Part shown: positions 1 through 12,694 of the stretch, piece after piece
Numbering within the stretch: position 1 is the stretch's first letter
Layout of the letters: every line of letters starts with the position of its first letter
NCBI GenBank assembly: GCA_027943245.1
Contig: JANDJZ010000699.1
Span: 1 to 22,676, forward strand
Reading direction: 5' to 3'
DNA length: 22,676 nucleotides
From: Acanthamoeba sp. SK_2022b
Lineage: Eukaryota > Discosea > Longamoebia > Acanthamoebidae
Notes under the pieces: generated by a model
Databases searched by the model: none
Told to the model about the DNA's origin: nothing
Seen by the model: only the letters and a program-made list of their open reading frames with translations
Position numbers and translations under genes: made by a program

Positions 1-204
1 TGGTTGTCAGTTGAAGGTATGAGTTGCCCATGAGTCCTGTAGTTACATAGCTGCTCACTTTGCTGTTGTTGGTGACAGAGTCTGGATGAGCCAAGAGGAG
101 AGAAGAGACTGCCCATCCAGCCTACACGGCCAGAACGAAGTGCAAAGTGAAGGAAAGGAAAGGAGAAGGCAGGAAGCAACTCAGACTGCAAAGCAGCCTC
201 AGGC

Positions 205-756
205 ATGGACAACGACATCGACAAACCAGTGCCCCTACCAAAACCAAAGATACCATGCACCTATCCAGGGTGCACTAAGACCTACACTGTGCGCAGCAAC
301 CTCACACGTCACTACAGAGCTAAGCACTCAGATCAATCAGCTGCGCCGTTGCTCCCATCATCTACTCTGCCTTCTATGCCACCACCAGCTTCATCCCCTC
401 CACCAACTGCACCAACGCCAGTGCAGATGCCACCGCCACTGCCACTGCCACCCAGTGGTGCGCTTCCTCCCTTGCTCACCACCACACATGTGTTACTCAC
501 AAGCCAATCAATAACCTCTTCACTTCCTCCAGCTCCTCTCAGCTTCGAGCAGCGCCTTGAGCAGATGGCTTCATCCCTTCCTGTGGATGACACCAGTGCT
601 GATGTGGAGGAACAAGCCTATGTGGTCCTTGAGGAGATCAAGCTACTACTTTGGTTACTGATGGTGATCCAGCCACCATCACCACGCAAGCAATGGATCA
701 AGGCGCATCTGTGCAAACTTGAGTCCCAGTTCTGCATGCTTGTGGCGGTGTTGTGA
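205..756 (+). CDS. Single C2H2 zinc-finger protein with proline-rich region
   Basis: An ORF of 183 codons opens with ATG at 205 and closes at 754-756. Residues 18-39 form one classical C2H2 finger: C-x4-C (CTYPGC), then twelve residues to H, then H-x4-H (HYRAKH), with the usual Y and L core positions. After it comes a low-complexity Pro/Ser stretch (about residues 47-100), then a more ordinary acidic and hydrophobic C-terminal part. The family binds DNA or RNA, but one finger alone gives no specific function. An AATAAA lies at 862-867, about 105 nt past the stop, in line with a real 3' end. Codon use has many A/T-ending codons, unlike the GC3-rich genes downstream. No relative is recognised, and exons upstream of position 1 may be missing. 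It could be a host gene of atypical composition, part of a mobile element, or foreign DNA. Confidence 0.55.
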   Translation: MDNDIDKPVPLPKPKIPCTYPGCTKTYTVRSNLTRHYRAKHSDQSAAPLLPSSTLPSMPPPASSPPPTAPTPVQMPPPLPLPPSGALPPLLTTTHVLLTSQSITSSLPPAPLSFEQRLEQMASSLPVDDTSADVEEQAYVVLEEIKLLLWLLMVIQPPSPRKQWIKAHLCKLESQFCMLVAVL

Positions 757-1950
757 TGCTGTCACTCATACTTTGCATTTTTTAATAGTAAAACCTTTGC
801 TTCTGCATACTTCAAATTGTGATCTAGTGGGAGGGCGGCCTCGGTTCTCAATTTTTTTATAAATAAAAGCCTACTGGACCCTTAAGCCGCCCCATCTATC
901 TGCACAAATACGTTTTTTCTCTGGGCTTGTATGGTGATGATGGGGTTGTTTGGCCAAGTGAATGTCAAAACATGAACTGTACACGCCATGACCTGGTGGT
1001 GAGGTGGCCAGCTTGGGCAGTTGCTTGGAACTTTTGGCAAGTGGATGTATTGTTGTGGACAAAATGGGTGCGTTGGTTGGGAGGAAGAGACAGGACTCTG
1101 CCTGAATTTCAAAGAAGGTCCTGGTAGGGTTGGCAGATTGAGCAGGGTGAGCAAGAACAAGTCGCCCAGTCCACCCACATCAGTTAGGTAGCAGGCGCCA
1201 TAAGGGCCAACCATCCTTTGTTGCTGAAGGGCACATGCCTTGAAGTGGGTCTTATCACCTTAACAACACCCATTCAGCATAGTAACCCCCCCTTGAACAT
1301 GTTGGAAAGAAGGCTTCTTCCAGGTACAGCCCCAGCTCACCAAGATATAGCCAGCAATCAAGGGATCACAAATCCAGTAGCAGGCAATGTCATGAGACAT
1401 GAAAGGCAGGTGCTGCATTAGCACCACTTATCTAATACTTATGCTGGTGTTGCCAGACAGACAAAATATGATGATAGGGCATATTGATGTTGCTGTTTCT
1501 TTGTTGTCACTGAATGAAAAAAATGGCCATCTTAGCTGTAAAATTTTGTTTTTCTTTCATTGTTGTTCCTGCACTGCCCACAAACAGTGTGTTTGGAAAA
1601 AAGTAACAATGTCACTTTTTAAGGAACCTAAAAACTGGTGTACATGATGGCAAGGTTGAAGGTACTTTACTTGTACATGTGGACTGGAGCACAAGATGAT
1701 GGTCTATTCACAGGTGAAGAGTTATTACAAATTTTGGATGATCAGAGTCAGGGTATCTTGAGACACACCTGCTCTTTCATCAAATGGAAAAGACCGCACT
1801 TTTCCTGCCAGAATATCCCGCTCAAACATTTCATTGGCCACAATTAGAATTTCTTCCAAGAACTAAGATTTAATTAAATACTTTGACACATTAATCTTTA
1901 ATACATCACTTCCAAAGTATTTAATTAAAGCAGCAAAATGATCAAGGAAG
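757..1950. other. AT-richer stretch without a convincing gene
   Basis: Both strands were read and no gene could be supported. Base composition and short ORFs differ from the GC-rich coding DNA that begins near 2000. One protein-like run lies on the minus strand at about 1857-1722; it includes the residues EEILIVANEMFERDILAGK and follows a possible acceptor TCTTAG. It has no recognisable family, ends in a stop after about 45 codons, and may be a relic. A poly(A)-type AATAAA at 862-867 probably belongs to the zinc-finger ORF. Confidence 0.5.
1869..1929. repeat. Perfect 17-bp inverted repeat with 27-nt spacer
   Basis: TTTAATTAAATACTTTG at 1869-1885 is exactly matched by its reverse complement CAAAGTATTTAATTAAA at 1913-1929. 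The arms are AT-rich and stop abruptly: the flanking bases and the inner bases do not pair. The element lies about 70 bp left of the point where composition turns GC-rich. It may be the stem of a small palindromic element, a mobile-element end, or a cruciform; which of these cannot be told from sequence alone. Confidence 0.75.
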
Positions 1951-2024
1951 AAGGTACGATGAAAGGCATGAGATGGCGGAAGCGGTGATTTCACCCAATT
2001 TTGTGGTTGGCAGAGGGGGTCGAG

Positions 2025-4280
<2,256 letters not shown>

Positions 4281-4688
4281 TTAGACGATCCGTTTCTCTC
4301 TACGCAGTTCCCCAGTACAGGCTCTCTGCTTTGCACAAGTCCACTAGTGGACCCCCTGACTCAGTCGTGGCTCGGTCGTGCACGGGTTCTGTGACGTCGT
4401 GGTATCGCGACACTAGCCATCGGCGCAAAAATTTGGCGCCTTCTGGCGCAGGACACATCTCATGCAAAAGAAATAGCCACGAGTTCTCTCGCCCGTACCG
4501 CTTGGTTCACAATCCTGGCATTACCTGATCAGCGAAACGCAGGTTTCCTATGAACGTTGGTAAAACCACATGTAACAGCCCACATTCAACCCGCTCTTTG
4601 CGTTGAACGTCTCTTCCTTAAAGTGGTGAGTTAATTTAATGACTGTCGGTGATGCACATGCGGACCGAACTCGAAGCATTTACATACA
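4281..4688. other. Convergent intergenic region with 14-bp palindrome
   Basis: This 408-bp gap separates the 3' ends of the lectin-RING and peptidase genes. No coding exon is supported. GTCCACTAGTGGAC at 4339-4352 is a perfect palindrome, and two GGCGC-containing motifs lie at 4422-4450. No clear AATAAA was identified for either gene. Confidence 0.6.
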
Positions 4689-5838
4689 TCATGCCGACGC
4701 ATCGAACCACAACGCCGCGTTGATCCATGCATCGCCTTCGCTTTCCACCTGCGACACACAATCGCGTCAGCTTGAGGTAACATTTAACAGCCAATGACGA
4801 AGGGAGCAATAGCGCACCTTGACGATGGCATGGGCGTTGCTTTCGTACGTGAGCAACCGCGTGGGTACGCCCATGCGGGCCAGCGCATAGTAGAACTCGC
4901 GTCCTTGGCTAGGCGGCACACGCCTATACGCACATAGCTCCGGTCAATGCCCCAAAATAGTAATATTAAATCAAATGATAAATAAATAAAAATAAAAATA
5001 AAAATAAAAATAAAAATAAAACGGCCTAACTATGCGGCGACGCCCCTACCGATCGTCGAAGCTGATCTGGACCATGGTGGGCGTCTTGACGCGGCCGACG
5101 TGGGCGATGGGCGATGCCTCCCACAGGCGCACGAGATCGTCCTTCCCGATCACCTCCTTCTTCTCCTCCCATGCGCTCGCACCGAGCGCCTCCACCAAAC
5201 ACCTGGGCAAGGTGCACCGAGAGTGTCAGCGACAACGACATCTGCTTTTGCCTTGGGGCGGGGGGAAGGCGGCCGTACCAGTCGGGGATGTCGGTGATCG
5301 AGAGCATCGCCGACACGTTGACCACTGGGAAATAATTTTAAAATAAATTTTTTTAAAAAAATACAAACGAATGAGATTGGGTTGTTGGTGGTGGGAGGCG
5401 AGGGGTACCGGGGTTCCTTGCCACGGCGGCGGTGAAGCGGTCCGGGTGCTGGCCCACGACGTGGCATGTCAGGAATCCACCTGCATTGGTGAGTCAGTGA
5501 GAAGCCTAAACAAAACAAAAATAGGAAATAATATATTTAAAGTTTAAAAAAGAACGAAATAAAAGTGGAAACGAAAAGGCACCGTGGCTGCCACCGCACA
5601 CGAAGAGCTTGGCGGGATCGCCCTTCTTGAGAGTGCCCGTCACGAAGTCCACGGCCTGCATCACGTCCGCCACGTCTTGCGAGCCGCACCGACCCAGCAG
5701 CGATTCCAAAGGCTGTCCCACGCGTACACGGTCATCATCAGTCACGAAGACACGCCACACGCCTCTTCGAGCAACAAGCGAGAGCGAGGGCCCATTTCTT
5801 TTACCTTTTGGCCGTAGCCGAGACTACCACGATAGTTG

Positions 5839-5906
<68 letters not shown>

Positions 5907-7945
5907 AGGCCGGAGAGGTTTGAGGGAAAGAGGGGAGGAGAGTGGCAATACCGAGCAGCACGACGTAGCCCTGGAGGGCGAAGAAGAGGTACAGGGGCTG
6001 GAATTCGCTGGTGAAGGCGCTGTGCGGGCCGCCGTGGGGCAGCACCAACACGCGCCTCTTCGCCACGTCGTCCTCGCCGGTGGCATCGCTTCGATGAATG
6101 GCCACCACCTCAAACTGCTCGAACTCGCCCTGCACAACGCCAAGCCGGTCACCACCATAGGATGTGCCGTTTTGTAATAATTTTTTTTTTTCAAAACGTA
6201 AATAATAATATGATAATAATTAATTTCGAGGTTGTGGTTTGTTCTAGAGCATACCTGGGACACCGGAACAGAGTGGATGGCGTGCTCGATGGCGGCCACT
6301 TGCTGACGTGTCTCGTCGAGCAGCTTCGCCGTGGTCGACGGAAAGAGGGACCACGCGAACCGCGGCTCGCCTGCGTGCGTGCGTGCGTGAGGTTAGGCGA
6401 CATGCGAGCAATGACACAGCACACACATGGCGCGTACCAGTGGAGGTGGTCTCGAGTATGCCGATGCACGGCGTGGGCGGGAGCGAAGGCGACGAGACGA
6501 CTGCCAGGATGGCCGCGCCCTTCTTCACATCGCACAGGCCCCAGCTCACGCGCTCGCCCTCCTCGTCCCCCTGCGTCGCCGAACCGCGCAGCTTGCCTGC
6601 ATCCACAGTGGCAGTTAAGGTGGCGGTTGCCATTGTGGTTTAACCGGTTTAAGGTGGGGGCACCTGTGGAGAGGTTGTGGACGGCGCCGGTGTCGACGTT
6701 GATGGCGAGCAGGACCTGGCGGCTGCCCCACAGGCTGGGCGTGACGAGAGTACGGTCGTCGAGCCAGTAGTGGTCCGACCCGCGCGCGCCGTACAGGCCG
6801 GGGAAGGACGGCGGGGCCGAGTCGGCCGACGGAATGTCGACAATGGGCACCACCGTGCGGGGCCGGGGCGCGCCGGCCTCGGTCAGTGTCGACAAGTCGA
6901 CGTAGCGGAGCGCGAGACAGGTGCTGTGCGGCGCCAGGGCAGACGACGACGCGTAGACCGCGCCCTTGCCGTCGGGCGTGGGCTGCATTGTTTGAATGGG
7001 GAGAGGGGAGGGGCGTCAATCAAGCTCTCACGCACGTGCACGCACTACCAGCGAGAGCGGGCGAGTGAGCGAGCGAGCGATGGAGGCAGACGCACAACAG
7101 ACCACGGGGTGGTGACATCTCCGTCGCTGTCGACCGACACGCGGGTGAGTTTGCCTTCATCGTCCCCGTCCACGCCGATCACGTAGACCGCTGACTTGCG
7201 GTTCGTGCAGTACACGATGCCTGCATTCCACGAACACTCAATGAGCGTGTCGACAACATTGCGATTGGCGTACGACAGCGCGCGCGCGTGCGGTCATGTA
7301 CCGAGTCGGCGTTCGGTGGTCTCCCAACCGACCGCAAGGAGCCGGCCGTCGGGCAGCCAGCGCAGGTGGCCAAAGGAGATATGGGCGGGCACGCGTAGGG
7401 CGCGCACCTTGCCCGTGGCCAGGTCGACCACGTGCGGGCGCGGGCAGGTCTTGCCCGGGTAGGTCTCGCCCCAGTCCTCGTTGAACTCGTGCCACTTGCC
7501 CCGCTCCTTGTCCTGCGGCTACTCGTTTGATTTATTTGATTATTGTTTTTCATTAGTCTTTAAGTAGTTTTGAAAAAACATAATATAATTAGTAATAATA
7601 TAAAAAGGAAAGACAGAAGCGAAAAAGGTTGAACCTTGTCGTTTTTGTTGTCGTTGGTGGTGTCGGCCTTGGGGGTGACGTCCCAGAAGGAGGGGAAGTC
7701 CTTCTCCTCGCGCTTGGGCTCGGCGAGGTAGGCCACCCGCTTCTCGTCGCGCGACCACGCAAGCGATCCAAACGTTTCTGCCACACACAGAGAGAGGCCA
7801 CCTCTACTGTCAGTCCTCCACCCACAGCTACAGCCGCGCTGCCAGTACACGAGCTTGCAGCTGTACCGTCAGAGTACACGGCGCCGTGGCAGTCCTGCAG
7901 GGGAATGTGCTGCACGAGGCTCGACCCCTCCCAGATCTGCGTGGG

Positions 7946-8006
<61 letters not shown>

Positions 8007-8007
8007 A

Positions 8008-8038
<31 letters not shown>

Positions 8039-8574
8039 TGGTTGTGTGGCATGCGTGGCATGTGTGTGGCAAGTGTTACCTCGAGGGCTGGCTTGGCCTG
8101 CTGGGGCGAGGGCAGCTCGGGGGTGTGGTTGGTGACCAGCGCCAGGAGGGTGCGGGAGGGCGACGGGCTCGACAGCTGCACGTCCTTCACCTCCCACCCG
8201 AACCCGCCCACCGCCCTCACCCCGCTGGCGCCGCTGCATTGGTAGCTGCGCCCCACGAGCCTGTTCTTGCGCCCGACCAGGTCCCTTTGCTTCGACTACT
8301 CGCCACGTCACGCCACGTCATCCAACAAAGCACAGTGGGAGGTGCTTATATGTGCAGAGGAGTGAGGGCTTGAGGGTGGGAGGGCAAGTACAAAGATAGT
8401 AGCTTCGATCTCGGACGAAGATGAGGGCGCAGGATGAAGCCAGCCGCTGGCGACGTTGGGGAAGCGAGCGAGGTTCTGCCACAGGGCTGCGTGTTGCGCT
8501 CCGCGCTCGCGACGCACCTCTGCCTCCCGAGCCGCATGCTCGGCCGCCCTGCCACTCTTGTTGCTGCCTTCCAT
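4689..8574 (-). CDS. APEH: Acylaminoacyl-peptidase (acyl-peptide hydrolase, S9C)
   Basis: The enzyme removes N-acylated (for example N-acetyl) residues from blocked peptides in the cytosol. Exons, in transcript order: 8574-8392, 8295-8080, 7936-7867, 7777-7635, 7512-7302, 7220-7099, 6982-6664, 6596-6438, 6370-6255, 6129-5952, 5839-5805, 5712-5583, 5480-5409, 5324-5279, 5202-5050, 4923-4818, 4748-4689; 2319 nt, 772 aa, with GT-AG introns and all phases closing. The N-terminal part matches the beta-propeller (LAWSRDEKRVAYLAEPKRE; EFNEDWGETYPGK; GIVYCTNR). The hydrolase domain has LPHGGPHSAF, VNYRGSLGYGQ and the nucleophile elbow GGSHGGF with Ser626; Asp717 (SFDDRRVP) and His749 (SNAHAIVKVE) complete the triad. 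Length is close to the mammalian enzyme (about 730 aa). The start at 8574 is the best ATG in an open exon that joins in phase to QRDL. It is divergent from the amidotransferase gene, with 290 bp between the two starts. Confidence 0.93.
4979..5022. repeat. (AAAAT)n pentanucleotide tandem repeat
   Basis: Seven or so imperfect AAAAT units lie inside the peptidase intron at 4924-5049. On the transcribed strand this reads as ATTTT units, close to the branch and acceptor region of the intron. Confidence 0.9.
5843..5904. repeat. (CA)n microsatellite in peptidase intron 10
   Basis: About 31 CA units, pure. Because the gene is on the minus strand, the transcript carries (UG)n running right up to the CAG acceptor of the exon at 5839, so the repeat replaces a normal pyrimidine tract. 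Confidence 0.95.
7947..8035. repeat. (TG)n microsatellite in peptidase intron 2
   Basis: About 44 TG units with one CA interruption near 8006, inside the intron at 7937-8079. On the transcribed strand the intron carries (CA)n. Confidence 0.95.
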
Positions 8575-8864
8575 CTCTTGGTTCACGCGCTCGCTTGTAG
8601 TTATCAGTTTTGGTTGGTTGGGTAAATTGTTTTCGTTTTCGTTTCCAAAACGTTTCGAAATTTCATTAAAGCCTGCCCGCAAGACGCGTCGGGAGACTGG
8701 TCGCTGACCTCGGCGCCCGGAGCAGAGCCAGAAGTCCATTCCTCCGTTTCTCAACCGTACTAGCCGCGTACTGCTTGCCGTGAAGGAGCACGCCACCGGT
8801 TCAATCTGCCGCGATTGAACGCAAGTCATACTTTCGCTTTCGTTGCCCATAGCCGCCTATCACC
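8575..8864. promoter_or_regulatory. Divergent promoter region with 22-bp dyad
   Basis: These 290 bp hold the start regions of both the peptidase (leftward) and the amidotransferase (rightward). GTTCAATC at 8799-8806 and GATTGAAC at 8813-8820 form a perfect 8-bp inverted repeat with a 6-nt spacer, about 45 bp before the amidotransferase ATG. A TTTTCG repeat tract lies at about 8628-8645, followed by an AT-rich run to about 8670. No TATA box is obvious on either side. A shared promoter is inferred from spacing only. Confidence 0.6.
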
Positions 8865-9919
8865 ATGTGCCGGTACGTCCACCCCTCAATAGCAAAGCCG
8901 TTTCCTGCAAACGATGCGTCCCAGCGACCTTTACTTACGGCTACGCGTCCGCTCAAAGTTGGATGGTCTACAAGGTAACTTTCTTGTAAGCAACACTTTT
9001 TGAAAAGATATATAATTTAACCTGAATATTTGAGTAAATAATAAAATAATTATTGCTAAAAACCTTTAGTAATTATATCTCTAAAATTTAGCTAAAATTC
9101 GTGCCCGCAGGGACAGGAGGTGTTGCTGGCGGAGCTGGTAACGCGTCCGCCCAACTCGATCATACACCAGAGCCGCCACAGTCCCTACCTGCCCTACCTG
9201 CAGGGCACGGCCGAGGAGATCAAGGCCCGCAACCACGCCATCAACGGCGACGGGTTCGGTGTGGCCTGGTACGACCACATCAGCCCCGACGAGCCCTGCG
9301 TCTTCACCTCCGTCCAGCCCTCGTGGCACTGCTCCAACCTCCAGAACCTGGCCAACCACATTCGGTGCCCCCACTCCCCGAAGCTCCCCTTGTGCACGCC
9401 CGGTGGTGTCGCTTACCTCTTCTTTTATCATTTCTTTATTTGTATTTTATTATTTATTTTATTATTTCTTAAATGCAGCACGCATTGCATCTTCGCCCAC
9501 GTCCGCGCAGGTACAACGCTACTACGCAGACGTGCGTTGTGTGTAGCGGATGAGATGACGCTCAACCTGATTGTTGGTGATGGTCGTCTTCTTCATGGCC
9601 AGCATCGCCGGGCTCGTTGATTTCGCAGAGCAATTGCCATCCGTTCAAGTTTGGGAGGCACGTACAATCGGCTCGCTTGCTTGTCGACTGTCAACTGTTC
9701 ATGGGCACACGTAACATTTTGGTTGATTGGTTCAGGTTGATGTTCATGCACAACGGCGGCATCGCGCACTTTGAACAGATCAAGTACTCCATCCTGCACA
9801 GCATCCAGCACACGAGCGCCAGCTACATTCGCGGTAAAGCCACCCACCACGCCACCCGTCGCCACTCGGTGATTGCATGCACTCCTCAGAAGGCCACAGT
9901 TGGCTTCAGCACGACTGGC

Positions 9920-10018
<99 letters not shown>

Positions 10019-10829
10019 TAAAATGAATCGCTGGCGTTATGGGATGGGGGTGGTAGGCACGACGGACAGCGAGCACGCCGGCGCTCTGCTGGTACACTAC
10101 CTCGGCGATCCCAACGCAGTGCACGATGGCCACGCCCTTAAGGTGCGCTCTCTCACCTCACTCCCATCGGTCGTGTGCCGCTTCTGACACAAATATTGTG
10201 CAAATATTGTGTGCCTGTCGGCGGTCTGCAGGGAGCGATGCTCAAGATGATGTCGCACTTGGTGGGTTTGATCCGTTGGCAGGAGGCCAAGATGTCGCCC
10301 GGGAGCGCTCATCACGCGCAACAAGCCTGCGGTAACACATTGAAAATTTCATTTCATTTGTCATTATAGGTTTATTTATTTATTGTCGTTCCTCAATTTC
10401 TTATCTCTTCGATATTTGTATCGTTTTTCATATCTTTTCATTTATTTAGTTTTTTTTTTTTTTGATAACACGTAATTCCTGCAAAAAAAAAAAAAAAAAT
10501 AGCTCGTCAGCTGAGCTGACGGCAAGTTATGTCGTTATGCACACAGAGGGCCACATGCCATCGTCCCTCAACTTCGCCGTGACGGACGGCCGCGTCGTAA
10601 TCGCCACGCGATATCGCGATTCCAAGTACGCACGCACCGCACGCACAGCAACACAATCCCAAAGAATTGCTGATTTCAGTCGGTCTGTGAACGCAGGGAG
10701 CAGGACCCGCCCAGCCTGTACTTCTCCGAGGCGCAGCAGATGATCGACGCAGACGGCTCCGCCTCCCCCATGTGCTGGAAGTACCCCTCCAAGCGACTGG
10801 TGCCTTATCCCCGCACACGCGCGCGCGCG

Positions 10830-10886
<57 letters not shown>

Positions 10887-11159
10887 GCACGCACGCACGC
10901 ACTCGCGACACGACGTTTGAAGTGTGTATATGGGCGGGGCGCAGATCGATTCGATCGTGATCTCGTCGGAGCCGCTGACCAAGGACGACACGGCGTGGAA
11001 GCTGGTACCGCGCAACCACCTGCTCGTGGTCACCAACAGCCAGCGCACCGTCATCGAGCCCATCCACCTGCGCACGCTCCACTCCTCCAGCGACTCTGTC
11101 GGTACTCTCCCCCCTCCTACACGAGATCTCGTGTGTCGCGTGTGTCGTGCTAAACTTGG

Positions 11160-11225
<66 letters not shown>

Positions 11226-11954
11226 CACGATGTCGCAGACATCTTCGAGCCGGACGCGAGTGCCAGCGAGCTGGCGGCGGCGGGCAAGTGGGACGAGAGC
11301 CAGCAGGCCGCGGTCCAGCTGGCCTCGGCGGCGCTGGCCACCATCCCGTCGGCGGCGGCCTCGCTCGCCGTGCCCACGCGCCGGCATACCGTGGGCGTGG
11401 GCGATGCCAGGTCGTCGTCGAGGCCCAGGGTGGCCAGCCACCCAGACCTGGGCTCGACGGCGGCGGCAGCCGACCAGCAGCTCCGACACCGTCGACACAG
11501 TCGCAGCGCCAGCGACAGGTGCGACAGCGCGTCGAGGACGGCGGAGGGGCAGGCGCAGGCTCACCATAAGAAGACAAAGAACAACAAGAAGGAGAAGAAG
11601 CACCAGCAGAAGCAGCAGTCTAAGGCCAAAGAAGAGGAGAAAGCAGCGAACGATGCGACGAGCATCACTGCGAGCGATCTAGAGCAGCAGCAACAACAAC
11701 AACATCAGAAGCCAACGAACGACGTCGGAGCAAAGAACAAGAAGGAAGACGACCTCGACGCCCTCGTCCATGAGGTTGAGGTTCACAAGCGAGGGGAGAA
11801 GGCGGAGGTCCCTGGCCTCGAGACGATGGCGCTGCGGTCCCAGGTGGAGTTTTGGCGCGGCTTCGGGGCGGGCCTGGGCGTGGCCCTGCTGCTGTTGGCC
11901 ATCGTGTTCACCCTCTGCCTTGGTGCGGCCAACGTCGGCCGACTGACGATGTGA
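8865..11954 (+). CDS. Class II glutamine amidotransferase (DUG3/YafJ type) with C-terminal membrane anchor
   Basis: Exons: 8865-8872, 8959-8974, 9111-9364, 9479-9510, 9603-9657, 9736-9833, 10057-10142, 10232-10331, 10547-10625, 10697-10799, 10945-11101, 11239-11954; 1704 nt, 567 aa, all phases close. The protein begins MCR, so removal of Met exposes the N-terminal nucleophile Cys2. Other family marks are NGDGFGVAWYD (53-63), FAHVRA (98-103), NCHPFKFG (114-121), MHNGGI (126-131) and GTTDSEH (155-161). Yeast Dug3 relatives act in glutathione or gamma-glutamyl peptide breakdown; the substrate here is not shown. The large last exon adds a tail of roughly 230 residues: basic and Gln-rich (KKTKNNKKEKK, poly-Q), then one hydrophobic helix at about 537-558 (LGVALLLLAIVFTLCLG) nearly at the C-terminus, as in tail-anchored proteins. 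The donor after 9657 is GC, not GT. Exons 1 and 2 are only 8 and 16 coding nt. Confidence 0.9.
9921..10017. repeat. Compound (TC)n-(AC)n microsatellite in amidotransferase intron 6
   Basis: A (TC)12 run at 9921-9944 passes directly into about 37 AC units, all inside the intron between 9833 and 10057. Confidence 0.95.
10813..10902. repeat. Compound (CG)n-(CA)n-(CGCA)n repeat in amidotransferase intron 10
   Basis: An alternating purine-pyrimidine tract inside the intron at 10800-10944: CG units to about 10838, CA units to about 10882, then CGCA units to 10902. Such uninterrupted alternation, above all the CG part, is the classic sequence form that can adopt Z-DNA. Confidence 0.95.
11160..11224. 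repeat. (CA)n microsatellite in amidotransferase intron 11
   Basis: About 32 pure CA units in the intron at 11102-11238, ending 14 nt before the CAG acceptor of the last coding exon. Confidence 0.95.
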
Positions 11955-12154
11955 TTGGCCATCGTCTCGCCCTAATCCCTGGCGCAGCGCGCGTGTGTGG
12001 TTGTGTGTGGAAGATTGCGCGAGGTGTTGTACAGAGGAGCGATACAACATGAAAGGGTGGTGGCTGCTGTACAATCGGCCTGGCCGCGCCGTGCATGTAT
12101 TTGTGGCTGCTTATGAACCCAACAACCACCACCACCACCACAAAGACGTTGAGC

Positions 12155-12624
12155 TCACTCCGAGGCGACAGGGGAGTAGCCCGGCTCGCCGGCTGCAGTG
12201 GACGGGCGAGACCACAGCGCGTCAAACAGCTCGAGAGCGGAGGACGAGTCGAGGCGCTCCGCCGGATTCCAGGCCAGCATGCGCTGCACCAGCTCCCAGC
12301 GGCTCGGGGTCAGATAGGGCGTCGGAGCCGATGGCCACCTGGATGCATGTGATTACGCGGAAACACGCCATGGCAATCACTCGGTTAGATAATAAGGCTG
12401 TCTGCGTGTGGGAGAGGAGGACAAGTCGAGACTGCACAGTGTGCGCTGGGGGTTTCCAACCATTGCTCCGGGTGCTGCTGCACCCACGCCTGGACTTGGT
12501 GGTACGTCATTTGTGCCACGGTTTGCGTCTCCTTGTCGGTGTGCGGCCATACGCCCAGCAACTGTGTGTGTCGGGGTGGATGGAGTGAGTGCCAGACATA
12601 GATGCATGCATACGCTCGTGCTGC

Positions 12625-12694
<70 letters not shown>

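Noticed and set aside
86..514. 142-codon ORF overlapping the zinc-finger ORF
   Set aside because: Ser/His/Gln-rich shadow frame; the C2H2 finger lies in the other frame.
5742..5804. Peptidase exon 11 read on through KVKEMGPRSR
   Set aside because: The GTAAAAG donor at 5804 fits, and only removal of this part joins YGQK to PLESLLG in phase as the family needs.
9543..9602. Possible extra amidotransferase exon between 9511 and 9602
   Set aside because: In-frame stops occur, and the acceptor at 9602 directly gives ASPGSLISQSNCHPF with correct phase.
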